A DNA stretch of 64,000 nt, from NCBI GenBank assembly GCA_947581635.1, contig CANPVE010000007.1, forward strand, positions 1 through 64,000. The letters are read 5' to 3'. Made by a program: the position numbers and the translations under genes. Shown in pieces: positions 1 to 7,637 of the stretch (positions within the stretch are counted from its first letter, which is position 1; each line of letters opens with the position of its first letter). A model generated the notes under the pieces. It did no database searches. It was not told the DNA's origin and worked only from the letters and a program-made list of their open reading frames with translations. The stretch comes from an uncultured Clostridia bacterium (lineage in GTDB: Bacteria > Bacillota > Clostridia > Oscillospirales > Acutalibacteraceae).

Positions 1-1662
1 AGTTGTAGTCGTGGGCTTTGTAGTAGTTGTGGTTGCTTCGGTAGTTGTAGTCGTAGGCTTTGTAGTAGTTGTGGTTGTCGATGACGGATTTACATTAACC
101 GTAACCTCGCAAACAACATCGACATCTGTTCCGTCCACCTTGCCGTTTACCGTAAACTTGCCTTCATTGGCGTATTTGGCAGCGTCAATCGAATCCCATA
201 CAACATCAACATTGCCAATCATATCATTGGAGAATGTTGCCTTCACGATTACGGGAAGAATGGGAGCCACGCCGGCAACCGTTGTTGCAGAGGACTTATC
301 AACAGAAACCACAACGGGGTCCGTAACTGTAACTGTGGCTGTGGGAACTACGGAATTATTGAAGTTTGGCAGGGCTATGGCACTTTCGTCCAACGCCACT
401 CCCTTGATTTGAACCTTGACGCCCGGGATCATAAAGTTCTCTCTGCCAAGAAGCGCCCATTCGACTTTCACAGTCTTTTCGGTTCCATCGGAGAAATATG
501 CCTTTACAGTGTTCTGAATCTTCGGCAGATATCCTGCGGCGACCTCGGTTGCAACTTCGTCGTACTTCACGACAATGGCGTCGCCAACCGTGACTTTGCA
601 GACAATCTTGTCCCCAAAGCCCGTGATCGTGCCTTCAATTTCAAATGTGCCTGCCTTGGCGTACTTTGACTCCTCAATACCGTTCCACTTAACGGAAACG
701 TCGCCTGTCTTGCCGCTTTCATATACAACCTCGACTGTATCAGGCAGATTAGGGGCAACGCCCGCGTTTGTCTTAACCTCCACCTGTTCAACAGACACGA
801 TTTTGTCCTCTGCTGGCTTCGTTGTTGTAGTAGTGGTCGGCTTGGTGGTTGTAGTCGTGGGCTTTGTGGTGGTCGTGGTCGGCTTGGTGGTTGTAGTCGT
901 GGGCTTTGTGGTGGTCGTGGTCGGCTTGGTAGTAGTAGTCGTGGGCTTTGTGGTGGTTGTGGTTGCCTTAGTGGTCGTAGTCGTGGGCTTTGTGGTAGTT
1001 GTGGTTGGCTTGGTAGTAGTAGTCGTGGGCTTTGTGGTGGTTGTGGTTGGCTTCTCAACTACAGGCAAGCTTATATTCACATTGGAATTTGAGCGCTTTG
1101 TGCTGTAATAGGTGGTTCCATCACAGATAAGTACGCCGCCATCACTGCCGTACTCATTGGATTCATCAAGGAACGATGTATCTTCACAAACGGTTACACT
1201 TTTTGAATTCAGATCATCGATCGTTTTACCTGAAACAAAGCTGAATGTAAATACAGCGATCTCAGAAAATTCGCTGCTCGGGGGAAATGCCTTGCCGCTG
1301 CTGCTCCAGTCGAAACCGACGTAGCCCTTATCAGCATCAAGATATTTTGCTGATGAAGTTATGGTGTATTCGTCACCTTCATCATCTTCGTATGTCGCGT
1401 TCCCGGCTTTGACATCCTTCTTGGCGATGGTGAGTACAGATTTGTCATACTTGAGAAAAAACACTCCGGCGCCAAAAGAATTATCCGGATTTTTGATCAG
1501 AGCCCTCACCGTTAGAGTTTTGCTTGATTTGTCGTAAGAGCCGTTGAAGTTTACTGTCGGGTTGGATGCCGCAAATACCGTGAAAGGTATTTGCATAACG
1601 GCGATCATCACAGCCATAGCTAAAACAAACAGCTTCTTACCAGAAAATTTAGTTCGTGCCAT
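1..1662 (-). CDS. Secreted cohesin-like / bacterial Ig-like surface protein, C-terminus cut by window edge
   Basis: 554 codons are open from ATG 1662 to the left edge. A Shine-Dalgarno AGGAAAGGA lies about 9 nt upstream. Residues 1-31 form a signal peptide (KK, hydrophobic core, cut after VFA). Residues about 34-165 are a beta-rich domain like cohesins (FGAGVFFLKYD, GYVGFDWSSSG). A long Thr-rich linker follows (about 203-280), then three domains of Big_4 type, recognised by repeated AGxxPxLPxxVxxxxSxG, VxW and YAxxGxFxxxG (about 285-525). A second Thr linker is entered at the edge. This is typical of cell-surface or cellulosome-like proteins of gut Clostridia. Its binding partner is unknown and no dockerin or anchor is visible because the C-terminus is missing. 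Its upstream region contains one arm of a possible DNA inversion switch. Confidence 0.85.
   Translation of the reverse strand, partial: MARTKFSGKKLFVLAMAVMIAVMQIPFTVFAASNPTVNFNGSYDKSSKTLTVRALIKNPDNSFGAGVFFLKYDKSVLTIAKKDVKAGNATYEDDEGDEYTITSSAKYLDADKGYVGFDWSSSGKAFPPSSEFSEIAVFTFSFVSGKTIDDLNSKSVTVCEDTSFLDESNEYGSDGGVLICDGTTYYSTKRSNSNVNISLPVVEKPTTTTTKPTTTTTKPTTTTTKPTTTTTKATTTTTKPTTTTTKPTTTTTKPTTTTTKPTTTTTKPTTTTTKPTTTTTTKPAEDKIVSVEQVEVKTNAGVAPNLPDTVEVVYESGKTGDVSVKWNGIEESKYAKAGTFEIEGTITGFGDKIVCKVTVGDAIVVKYDEVATEVAAGYLPKIQNTVKAYFSDGTEKTVKVEWALLGRENFMIPGVKVQIKGVALDESAIALPNFNNSVVPTATVTVTDPVVVSVDKSSATTVAGVAPILPVIVKATFSNDMIGNVDVVWDSIDAAKYANEGKFTVNGKVDGTDVDVVCEVTVNVNPSSTTTTTTKPTTTTTEATTTTTKPTTTT
818..1053. 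repeat. Tandem repeat coding the Thr-Pro-Lys linker
   Basis: About ten imperfect copies of an 18-30 bp unit (GTGGGCTTTGTGGTGGT and variants on the + strand) code for KPTTTTT units of the surface protein. A shorter stretch of the same repeat occupies 1-77. The units are codon-degenerate copies in frame. Such tracts can change length by slippage or recombination without breaking the frame. Confidence 0.9.
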
Positions 1663-1822
1663 TGAAAAAGATCCTTTCCTTTTGAAATTATTTTGATATT
1701 TAACTCACAATCACCCGCAACCAAAGGCAATGCAAGGAATATCTGCGACAAATTAACTGTTTATACTGAACATCGCACATTTATAATCTTCAAACAAAAA
1801 TAGAAACTTATAAATGTATGTA

Positions 1823-1851
1823 AAATTACCGAGTGACTATCGCTCTGTAAA
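1823..1851 (-). promoter_or_regulatory. Weak candidate promoter of the surface protein gene
   Basis: On the minus strand TTTACA (1846-1851) is followed after 17 bp by TAATTT (1823-1828). The -35 is good (5/6) and the -10 is poor (3/6), about 160 nt before the start codon. The rest of the 1663-1904 gap is AT-rich with no clear gene. If this is inactive, the gene would depend on an outside promoter such as the invertible one. Confidence 0.3.
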
Positions 1852-1903
1852 CAGGCAATAATATCACTGTATTTTACATTGACAATAACGATTCAATGCG
1901 CCA

Positions 1904-1934
1904 ATTTTCGCAGAGTGTGATACTCTGCGAAAAT
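1904..1934. repeat. Inverted repeat IR-A flanking the tyrosine recombinase
   Basis: This is a perfect palindrome, arms 1905-1916 (TTTTCGCAGAGT) and 1922-1933, around the 5-nt centre GTGAT. The arms have T outside and A outside, the wrong way round for an intrinsic terminator, and no U-run follows on either strand. The same site occurs in inverted orientation at 3295-3323 with one change in the core. A palindrome with a short asymmetric spacer is what a tyrosine recombinase core site looks like. Confidence 0.75.
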
Positions 1935-1981
1935 ACCGCATTTTTCCCCGATTTCAGCGGTTCCTGATAAAATCTGACGGC

Positions 1982-3112
1982 TTATTTGACGGTTAATAGC
2001 TCGGACAGCTTGTCCATATTCTGCCGTTTGAGTTCCATCGAAGGGTGGACATATCGATTCAATGTTATGTTTACATTCGCGTGTCCCAAAATTTCGCTCA
2101 GGCTCTTTAAATCAAAACCCAATTCGACACATCGCGTGGCAAATGTGTGCCTGAGCGCGTGGAAATTGGCGTCCTCTATGCCGCACGATTTTATTACCCT
2201 CTTAAATCTGTTCTGCATTGTACGCGGCTCAATGTACTTATCGGGCAATCCTGTGAGAAAGTACGCGTTTGCAGGCTGCTTGTACTCGAGCATTAAATCG
2301 AACAGCTTATCGGGAACAGGTATTTTTCTCATGGAACACTCGCTTTTGGGTGTAGAGATCAATATCTCGGTTTTCCGTACATTGTTGTCTAAAATCTGAA
2401 GTCGCTGCATCGTCCGGTGGACATACAGTATTCGTTCATCAAATAAGATATCTTCCCACTTTAAAGCACATATCTCACCGACTCTAAGCCCTGTGTAAAG
2501 GCAAAGCAGTATCCCGAGGTTGCATAATGTTAAATTGTCGAACAGATATTCGCTTAATCGCTGTTGCTCAACTGAGCTCAATATCCTTAATCGTGGTTGT
2601 AACTGCTTTATCGATATACCGTTTAAATTAATGACAGGACATCTCTTTGCCTGTGCCGCATATTTAAAAATACTTTTTAAAACCGAAATAATGCTTGTCA
2701 CCGATTTGGGAGAGAGTGCCTGATGATTACCGTTGTTTAGCAGTAAACTGTTGCAAAACTCATTTACTTCATCTATTGTAATATTGCTGATTAGCTTATC
2801 CGCAAAGCAGGGCAGCAGATGAATATTTACGATATTTGCGTATTTAACAGCGCTGGATTTCTTTAACTGACAACTGATGTTTGAAAGCCATTCTAAAGCG
2901 ATTGTTTCAAAATTATAGTCTGACATAATCTGTGATTCTGCCGTTACAAGTGTGGGTGGTTTGGAAACCGATGACAACTTAGCCTTGGTATCTTTGTATG
3001 TTTTGGCATAGATATACCCGTACTGAATTTTTCCGTTAATGACAGATTTTGCATAACGACCTTCCCAACGTCCGTCTTTACGTTTGTAAATATTTTCCCC
3101 TCGTCTTGGCAT
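1982..3112 (-). CDS. Tyrosine site-specific recombinase (integrase/invertase family)
   Basis: A 376-residue DNA recombinase. The N-terminus (GENIYKRKDGRWEGRY) matches the arm-binding domain of Tn916/phage-type integrases. A core-binding SAM-like domain covers about 60-170, and the catalytic domain about 180-370. Catalytic residues are present: Arg in TGLRVGEICALKW, HxxR in HALRHTFATR, His in LGHANVNIT, and Tyr in NRYVHP. ATG 3112 is chosen over GTG 3118 because AAGGAAG sits 9 nt before the ATG but almost touches the GTG. No phage or ICE genes surround it. Two inverted palindromes flank it and a strong promoter lies between it and the right one, so a role as a DNA invertase is inferred. The gene is AT-richer than its neighbours, which suggests transfer. 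Confidence 0.92.
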   Translation of the reverse strand: MPRRGENIYKRKDGRWEGRYAKSVINGKIQYGYIYAKTYKDTKAKLSSVSKPPTLVTAESQIMSDYNFETIALEWLSNISCQLKKSSAVKYANIVNIHLLPCFADKLISNITIDEVNEFCNSLLLNNGNHQALSPKSVTSIISVLKSIFKYAAQAKRCPVINLNGISIKQLQPRLRILSSVEQQRLSEYLFDNLTLCNLGILLCLYTGLRVGEICALKWEDILFDERILYVHRTMQRLQILDNNVRKTEILISTPKSECSMRKIPVPDKLFDLMLEYKQPANAYFLTGLPDKYIEPRTMQNRFKRVIKSCGIEDANFHALRHTFATRCVELGFDLKSLSEILGHANVNITLNRYVHPSMELKRQNMDKLSELLTVK

Positions 3113-3228
3113 TAACACACGCTTCCTTTTTGACTATAATCGTGACGGCGAATAGATGCCGATTTATAATAGTTTTAATAAATATTATGAATATATCGTG
3201 AACATTTATGGGCTATGTTCATCATCTG

Positions 3229-3257
3229 TTGACAATTAAAGGATCAAACTGTATAAT
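3229..3257 (+). promoter_or_regulatory. Consensus sigma-A promoter inside the recombinase segment, pointing right
   Basis: TTGACA (3229-3234), 17 bp, TATAAT (3252-3257): a perfect match to the vegetative consensus. The expected start near 3264 gives a transcript that crosses IR-B and meets the terminator at 3354-3404 without any gene. A strong promoter with no product suggests it is in the unproductive orientation of an invertible segment. If the segment flips about the two palindromes, it would lie near 1970-1998 and fire left into the surface protein gene. Confidence 0.8.
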
Positions 3258-3294
3258 AAACATATTGATCTGCATGATTTGAGCTATAAAATAC

Positions 3295-3323
3295 TTTCGC
3301 AGAGTATCACACCCTGCGAAAAT
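3295..3323. repeat. Inverted repeat IR-B flanking the tyrosine recombinase
   Basis: Core 3298-3318 reads CGCAGAGT, ATCAC, ACCCTGCG. It is the reverse complement of the IR-A core (1909-1929) with one mismatch, and the flanking TTT and AAAA are also shared. The 5-nt centre ATCAC is the complement of the IR-A centre GTGAT, so the two sites are in true inverted orientation, 1.4 kb apart. Confidence 0.75.
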
Positions 3324-3353
3324 ATTCACCTGGTTTGCGGGGTTAAGCAAACA

Positions 3354-3404
3354 AAAAGAGTGTGCCGCACCGGAAATTTGCTTTCCGGTGCGGCACACTC
3401 TTTT
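3354..3404. terminator. Strong bidirectional intrinsic terminator
   Basis: A perfect 23-bp stem (arms 3354-3376 and 3382-3404; GAGTGTGCCGCACCGG in the left arm) closes a 5-nt loop and is bordered by A and T runs on both sides. It can end the leftward sulfur operon after cysK and also the rightward transcript from the promoter at 3229-3257. The 3405-3613 stretch holds no gene. Confidence 0.93.
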
Positions 3405-3613
3405 CACCCGAGGCTGTGTCAAAGATCGCGATATACCCACGCAATATGCGGCTAATATATGATATTGTGAATAATAAATACTAAGTTAAAATAAAAATAC
3501 AACCAAAAGACGTGAGGAAATTATATCAACAGTCGGAGTTTGTAGATACTTGGAGATTTTTTCATATTTCCAAATGACCGCCTCACTGCATCAGTGCGGC
3601 AGCCCCTCTCTAA

Positions 3614-4543
3614 CTACTTGGAAAACATAGGGGTAGAGAGATATCTCTCGCCGGTATCTGGCAGGAGAGCAACTATATTCTTGCCCTTATTTTCCGGACG
3701 GCCTGCAAGCTCTGTTGCAGCCCATACGGCCGCCCCTGAAGAAATACCGACAAGCAATCCCTCTTTTTTCGCCAAGATACGACCGGTCGAAAAAGCGTCT
3801 TCATTTTCAACGGCGATAATCTCATCGTAGATATCCTGATTCAGCGTGTCAGGCACAAAGCCCGCGCCAATGCCCTGAATCTTATGCGGTCCGGGAGTTT
3901 TCCCGGAAAGCACGGGGGAGCCCGCAGGTTCCACCGCGACTATTTTTACATTGGGATTTTTGCTCTTCAGGTACTCGCCCACACCTGAGATCGTACCTCC
4001 CGTACCCACGCCTGCCACAAAAATATCAACCGTTCCGTCAGTGTCATTCCAAATCTCGGGACCGGTGGTTCTGAAATGCGCGGCAGGATTTGCCGAATTT
4101 GTAAACTGTCCGGGAATAAAGCTGTTAGGAGTTTCAGAGGCAATCTCATTTGCCTTCTCTATCGCACCTTTCATACCCTTGGGACCCTCTGTGAGCACAA
4201 GTTCCGCGCCATATGCCTTCAGAAGATTTCGGCGTTCAATGCTCATAGTTTCAGGCATTGTAAGTATAACCTTATATCCTCTGGACGCCGCAACCGCCGA
4301 AAGTCCGATGCCGGTATTGCCGCTGGTGGGTTCTATAATAACCGAACCTTCCTTAAGAATGCCTTTTTCTTCTGCGTCGTCTATCATTGCCTTGGCAATC
4401 CTGTCCTTGACGCTTCCCGCCGGGTTGAAATATTCGAGCTTGCCGTATATCGCAGCCTCGAGATTTTTATCCTCTGCATACCTTGACAACTTAAGAAGCG
4501 GAGTAGAGCCAACCAAATCGGTGATTTTTTTATAGATTTTCAT
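3614..4543 (-). CDS. cysK: Cysteine synthase (O-acetylserine sulfhydrylase)
   Basis: A 309-residue PLP enzyme that makes cysteine from O-acetylserine and sulfide. The PLP lysine is in [11 protein letters not shown], the substrate loop is TSGNTGIGL, and the phosphate-binding loop is [16 protein letters not shown] 4543 is chosen because AAGGAGTT lies about 9 nt upstream; the longer open frame has no support. It is the last gene of the sulfur operon, 22 bp after the thioredoxin reductase gene. The nearby JAMM protease and ThiS-like carrier recall the mycobacterial CysM-CysO-Mec system, so carrier-bound sulfur is a possible alternative donor. No serine acetyltransferase gene is in the window. Confidence 0.95.
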   Translation of the reverse strand: MKIYKKITDLVGSTPLLKLSRYAEDKNLEAAIYGKLEYFNPAGSVKDRIAKAMIDDAEEKGILKEGSVIIEPTSGNTGIGLSAVAASRGYKVILTMPETMSIERRNLLKAYGAELVLTEGPKGMKGAIEKANEIASETPNSFIPGQFTNSANPAAHFRTTGPEIWNDTDGTVDIFVAGVGTGGTISGVGEYLKSKNPNVKIVAVEPAGSPVLSGKTPGPHKIQGIGAGFVPDTLNQDIYDEIIAVENEDAFSTGRILAKKEGLLVGISSGAAVWAATELAGRPENKGKNIVALLPDTGERYLSTPMFSK

Positions 4544-4565
4544 AGATTCATAACTCCTTTCAGGT

Positions 4566-5492
4566 TTATTTACGTGCGGACCGCAGGAAAGTGACAGCGC
4601 TGCTGGCCGCGTTTGCACCGTCCGATGCGGCAGTCACAACCTGACGAAGCGGTTTTTTCCGCAAATCTCCAGCAACAAATATGCCGTCCACTGAGGTAAT
4701 CCCACTCTCGTCCGCGATGATATAGCCGTTCTCCCTTTGAAGCGGAAGGCTGTTTAGATAGTCTGCGGCAGGCTCAGTTCCCACCGCAACAAACAGTCCG
4801 TCAACAGGAAGTCTTTCGATTTTACGTCTGTCGATGCTTTCAACAATGATTTTCTCAAGCCGCCCGTCCCCTCTAACGGCGGTGACAAGCGAATTATATC
4901 TCACAGTGACATTTGAGCGCAACGCAAGTTCATCCGCCCTAAGTTTTGAGGAGCGTAGTGTGTCCCGACGGTGAATCAGCGTAACGGATTTGCACACGGA
5001 CGAGAGATATATCGCATCCTCTACCGCCGTATCTCCTCCGCCTACCACCGCCACATCACGTCCTGCGAAAAACGCGCCGTCGCAAATCGCACAGTACGAT
5101 ATCCCCCGACCGGCAAAAGCTTCTTCATTGTCAAGTCCCAGCTTTCTGGGAACCGCCCCAGTGGCTGCAATAACCGCAGACGCATCAATTGTGTCGCCGT
5201 CTGTAAGTAGAATTTCCTTTTCGCAACCCAAATCATGTATCTCCTGCACAGTGCCAAGAGATACACATACACCGAAAGACTCGGCCTGTTGTTTTATTCT
5301 GTCGGCAAGATCCGCGCCCCTTATCCGAGGCACACCGGGATAATTTTCCACCAGATGTGCGGATGTAATCTGTCCGCCGCCGCAGCCGTCCTGTTCAAGC
5401 AGAGTAAAATCGACTCCCGCTCTTGCCGCGTAGATTGCGGCGGTATATCCCGCCACTCCCGCACCTATTATGACAAGATCATGCTTCGTCAT
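4566..5492 (-). CDS. Thioredoxin reductase-like flavoprotein
   Basis: 308 residues of the TrxB fold. It has an FAD Rossmann motif ([17 protein letters not shown]), the redox pair CAIC in [11 protein letters not shown], an NADPH Rossmann motif ([12 protein letters not shown]), and a C-terminal FAD motif (VDGIFVAGD). The family reduces thioredoxin with NADPH. Its start overlaps the end of the JAMM gene by 14 bp, showing tight coupling. It probably keeps the thioredoxin-like protein at 7052-7390 or the APS reductase system reduced; that link is inferred from position. The usual CATC motif is CAIC here, a minor change. Confidence 0.92.
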   Translation of the reverse strand: MTKHDLVIIGAGVAGYTAAIYAARAGVDFTLLEQDGCGGGQITSAHLVENYPGVPRIRGADLADRIKQQAESFGVCVSLGTVQEIHDLGCEKEILLTDGDTIDASAVIAATGAVPRKLGLDNEEAFAGRGISYCAICDGAFFAGRDVAVVGGGDTAVEDAIYLSSVCKSVTLIHRRDTLRSSKLRADELALRSNVTVRYNSLVTAVRGDGRLEKIIVESIDRRKIERLPVDGLFVAVGTEPAADYLNSLPLQRENGYIIADESGITSVDGIFVAGDLRKKPLRQVVTAASDGANAASSAVTFLRSARK

Positions 5493-5901
5493 AAACTATC
5501 GTCTCCTGAACTGCGTCGCCGCCCTCAATATGAAATGCATTCAGTACCGGCTCAGTCCGGTTTTGCAGCGACAGAATTAAATAGCTCGCCGTCTTATCAT
5601 ATGCAAGCCTTTTATCCTCATCGCTGGGACGCGAGGGGCTCTCGGGGTGAGAGTGAAAATTTCCCAAAGGAACCCACCCATTCTGACGCATATCCCTGAC
5701 GGACGCAAGTTGTTCCTTTGGATCCATCGAAAAATGTTCGCTGCTGTGGTCGATATTGGTGAGAGGATAGATCGCCTTTACCACCTTATCGCCGTTCTCG
5801 GATATGGTTCCACCGAGAAGTCCGCAGGCCTCGTCGGGAAGTCCTGACACAGCGTGATTAAGCATTTTCTGATAATCTGAGCGTTTGAGTCGAATTGCCA
5901 T
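5479..5901 (-). CDS. JAMM/MPN metalloprotease, HcyD/Mec-like
   Basis: 140 residues, a stand-alone M67-family zinc peptidase. The metal motif is complete: Glu in EACGLL near residue 24, HSHP, then PSDED with the Ser and Asp. Bacterial relatives cut at the Gly-Gly end of ubiquitin-like sulfur carriers: Mec releases cysteine from CysO, and HcyD of Wolinella succinogenes trims HcyS. The carrier at 6849-7055 ends in GGGC, so it needs such trimming to expose Gly-Gly. GGAAGGG lies 8 nt before ATG 5901. The 5902-6045 gap before it holds at most a weak internal promoter (TATAAA type). Confidence 0.9.
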   Translation of the reverse strand: MAIRLKRSDYQKMLNHAVSGLPDEACGLLGGTISENGDKVVKAIYPLTNIDHSSEHFSMDPKEQLASVRDMRQNGWVPLGNFHSHPESPSRPSDEDKRLAYDKTASYLILSLQNRTEPVLNAFHIEGGDAVQETIVYDEA

Positions 5902-6045
5902 TGTTCTTACCCTTCCTTTATTTCGCGCTGATCTTTAATAAAAATCACCGCATATTTTTTATTGCACGGACAATTATTTATAATTCCAAAAGCGGTAATT
6001 GAAAATCAATCAGCGTTGGTGTTTGTGCCATTCTCGCTGTTGTCC

Positions 6046-6849
6046 TTACAAACCCGGACACTCAGTCTGCTCGTAATCAATAAGTTCGGTGATAGTTGGA
6101 TTTTTGCCGCACACGGCACAGTCCGGATCATTCGGCAGCTTTATCTTTCGGAATTCGGCTTTCAGACCGTCATATGTCAGAAGATAACCTGTAAGCAGCC
6201 GCCCTGCTCCTGTGATATATTTGACTGCCTCCATCGCCTGAAGGCATCCTATAACGCCCGCCATCGCGCCGATAACACCCGCCTGTTTGCAGGTGGGTAC
6301 GGCGTCCTTCGGCGGCGGGTTCTTAAATATACAGCGGTAGCACGGACCCTCACCTGGCACATATGTCATAAGCTGCCCCTGAAATCTTATTATACCCGCA
6401 TGAGTGAACGGTTTTTTCGCCATCACACAGGCGTCGTTAATCAGAAATTTTGCGGGGAAATTGTCGGTTCCGTCTAAAATGAAATCATAATCTTCAATTA
6501 TGTCCATGATGTTGTCCGACGCTATAAAATCGTGGTAAGTCACAACCTCTACGTCGGGGTTTATCGCCTCCATCGTCTCACGCGCAGACTCAACCTTTGG
6601 TTTCCCAATATCAGCCGTGGTGTGTATTACCTGACGCTGCAAATTTGACAGATCAACCTCATCAGCGTCCGCAATCCCAATAGTACCCACTCCCGCAGCC
6701 GCCAGGTACATTGCCGCCGGTGCACCAAGTCCGCCCGCCCCGATTATAAGAACCTTTGCATTGAGCAGTCTTTTCTGCCCCTTTACGCCAACTTCTTTGA
6801 GAATGATGTGGCGGGAGTACCTCTCCAACTGTTCATTTGTAAACGCCAT
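6046..6849 (-). CDS. E1-like adenylyltransferase of the ThiF/MoeB/HesA family (HcyF-like)
   Basis: 267 residues. An N-terminal ATP-binding Rossmann motif (GAGGLGAPAAMYLAAAG), the conserved DxxNLQRQ region (EVDLSNLQRQVIH), Asp in ILDGTDNF, and two zinc-binding Cys pairs (CYRC near 190 and CAVC near 248). The family adenylates the C-terminal Gly of ThiS/MoaD-type carriers so that sulfur can be added. ATG 6849 overlaps the carrier stop codon (ATGA), which supports a dedicated pair. In a sulfate operon with metY and a JAMM protease the closest known parallel is HcyF, not thiamine or molybdopterin synthesis. Confidence 0.92.
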   Translation of the reverse strand: MAFTNEQLERYSRHIILKEVGVKGQKRLLNAKVLIIGAGGLGAPAAMYLAAAGVGTIGIADADEVDLSNLQRQVIHTTADIGKPKVESARETMEAINPDVEVVTYHDFIASDNIMDIIEDYDFILDGTDNFPAKFLINDACVMAKKPFTHAGIIRFQGQLMTYVPGEGPCYRCIFKNPPPKDAVPTCKQAGVIGAMAGVIGCLQAMEAVKYITGAGRLLTGYLLTYDGLKAEFRKIKLPNDPDCAVCGKNPTITELIDYEQTECPGL

Positions 6850-7055
6850 CAGCAGCCGCCCCCCATAAAGTACAGAAATTCTACTACGTCTCCATCCTTA
6901 ATCAGAGCGGTTTCAAATTCATCTGACTTGACAAAATTGTCATTAACAGTAACTGTGACATAGAGCGGACTTTCAACTTCCTCAGCTTCTATGAGTTGTT
7001 TGACGGTAAGTCCGTCGTTATACTCCTTTTTCTCACCTGAAACAGTGATAATCAT
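6849..7055 (-). CDS. ThiS/MoaD-like sulfur carrier with blocked C-terminus GGGC
   Basis: 68 residues with the ubiquitin-like beta-grasp pattern of ThiS (ITVSGEKKEYNDGLTVKQL, VTVNDNFV, GDVVEFLYFMGGGC). The end is unusual: ThiS and MoaD stop at Gly-Gly, while this one carries an extra Cys after three Gly. Carriers of the HcyS type also carry residues beyond Gly-Gly and are trimmed by a JAMM protease; the protease (5479-5901) and the activating enzyme (6046-6849) are encoded in this operon. ATGA overlaps occur at both ends. Its likely role is to carry sulfide as a C-terminal thiocarboxylate for homocysteine or cysteine synthesis. Confidence 0.9.
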   Translation of the reverse strand: MIITVSGEKKEYNDGLTVKQLIEAEEVESPLYVTVTVNDNFVKSDEFETALIKDGDVVEFLYFMGGGC

Positions 7056-7390
7056 AATACTTTCTCCTTTTCAATTTCAATTTTGTTCAAAAATTCGTTG
7101 AGTGCGGCGGCGTCAATAGTGCCTCGCAAACGTCCCAGTTCGATTCCCTTGTAAAATGCAATCAGTGTGGGCGCAGCCTCCACCACACAGCGTGACGAGA
7201 GTTCACGATTCAACCCCGCATTGACCTTCGCAAAACTTATCCTCCCATCGAATTCCTTCTCTGCGCGGCTCAGGAGCGGAGCTATCCTTCGGCAAGGTAT
7301 GCAGCCGTCGTTAAAGAAATCCACCAGCACCGGAATTTCGCTCTTTTGAAGATATGTGTCAAAATTATCCTCACGCAGTGTTTCCGCCAT
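7052..7390 (-). CDS. Thioredoxin-like protein with CIPC active site
   Basis: 112 residues with a thioredoxin fold: FFNDGCIPCRRIAP holds the redox pair (CIPC instead of CGPC), followed by the cis-Pro region APTLIAFYKG. ATG 7390 is preferred to the longer frame because GGGG lies just upstream and family similarity starts at AETLREDNFD. It sits between the TusA-like gene and the sulfur carrier with a 4-bp overlap to the latter. Inferred roles are reducing APS reductase or sulfite reductase partners, or passing persulfide sulfur to the carrier. Confidence 0.88.
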   Translation of the reverse strand: MAETLREDNFDTYLQKSEIPVLVDFFNDGCIPCRRIAPLLSRAEKEFDGRISFAKVNAGLNRELSSRCVVEAAPTLIAFYKGIELGRLRGTIDAAALNEFLNKIEIEKEKVL

Positions 7391-7391
7391 T

Positions 7392-7637
7392 TCAATCCCC
7401 CGCCTTCTGCACGATAAGATCAAATGTGCCGTCGTCGTTGGTTATAAGCTTTAGTATTTTATGTCCTTCGTCCTTGATGCTGCGAGGCACATTCTGCACC
7501 GGCTCGCCGCCGTTCATGTGAATGGAGAGAATATCCCCGTTGTCCAGTTCCTCAAGAGCCACCTTTGCCTTTACAAAGGTAACAGGACATACTACGTCGG
7601 TTATGTCAACCGTATCTGTGATGTTATAATCAGCCAT
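7392..7637 (-). CDS. TusA-family sulfur carrier
   Basis: 81 residues. The N-terminal Cys-Pro signature of TusA/SirA/YeeD proteins is visible (ITDVVCPVTFVKAKVALEEL), with the single conserved Cys near residue 15 and the GGEPVQNVP loop. ATG 7637 has AAGGAGA 6-7 nt upstream and overlaps the sulfite reductase gene by 8 bp. TusA proteins hold sulfur as a persulfide and hand it on. Its place between sulfite reductase and the ThiS-like carrier suggests it passes sulfide-level sulfur to the carrier; this is inferred. Confidence 0.9.
   Translation of the reverse strand: MADYNITDTVDITDVVCPVTFVKAKVALEELDNGDILSIHMNGGEPVQNVPRSIKDEGHKILKLITNDDGTFDLIVQKAGD

Noticed and set aside
818..1053. Possible CRISPR-like array
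   Set aside because: Repeats are contiguous, degenerate and in frame for a Thr-Pro-Lys linker; there are no unique spacers or cas genes.
575..1108. Plus-strand frame of Val-rich repeats
   Set aside because: It is the antisense of the Thr-rich linker of the surface protein; composition and direction show it is a shadow.
1904..1934. IR-A as an intrinsic terminator of the recombinase gene
   Set aside because: The runs are T before and A after the stem on both strands, so no U-tract follows the hairpin.
3222..3440. Minus-strand frame of 72 codons after cysK
   Set aside because: It runs through the perfect terminator hairpin, IR-B and the promoter, with no ribosome site.
5962..6477. Plus-strand frame opposite the E1-like gene
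   Set aside because: Antisense shadow without ribosome site or similarity.
6046..7055. Thiamine (ThiS/ThiF) or molybdopterin (MoaD/MoeB) pair
   Set aside because: No thiazole or molybdopterin genes are near, while metY, a JAMM protease and sulfite reductase are; the blocked C-terminus also argues against it.
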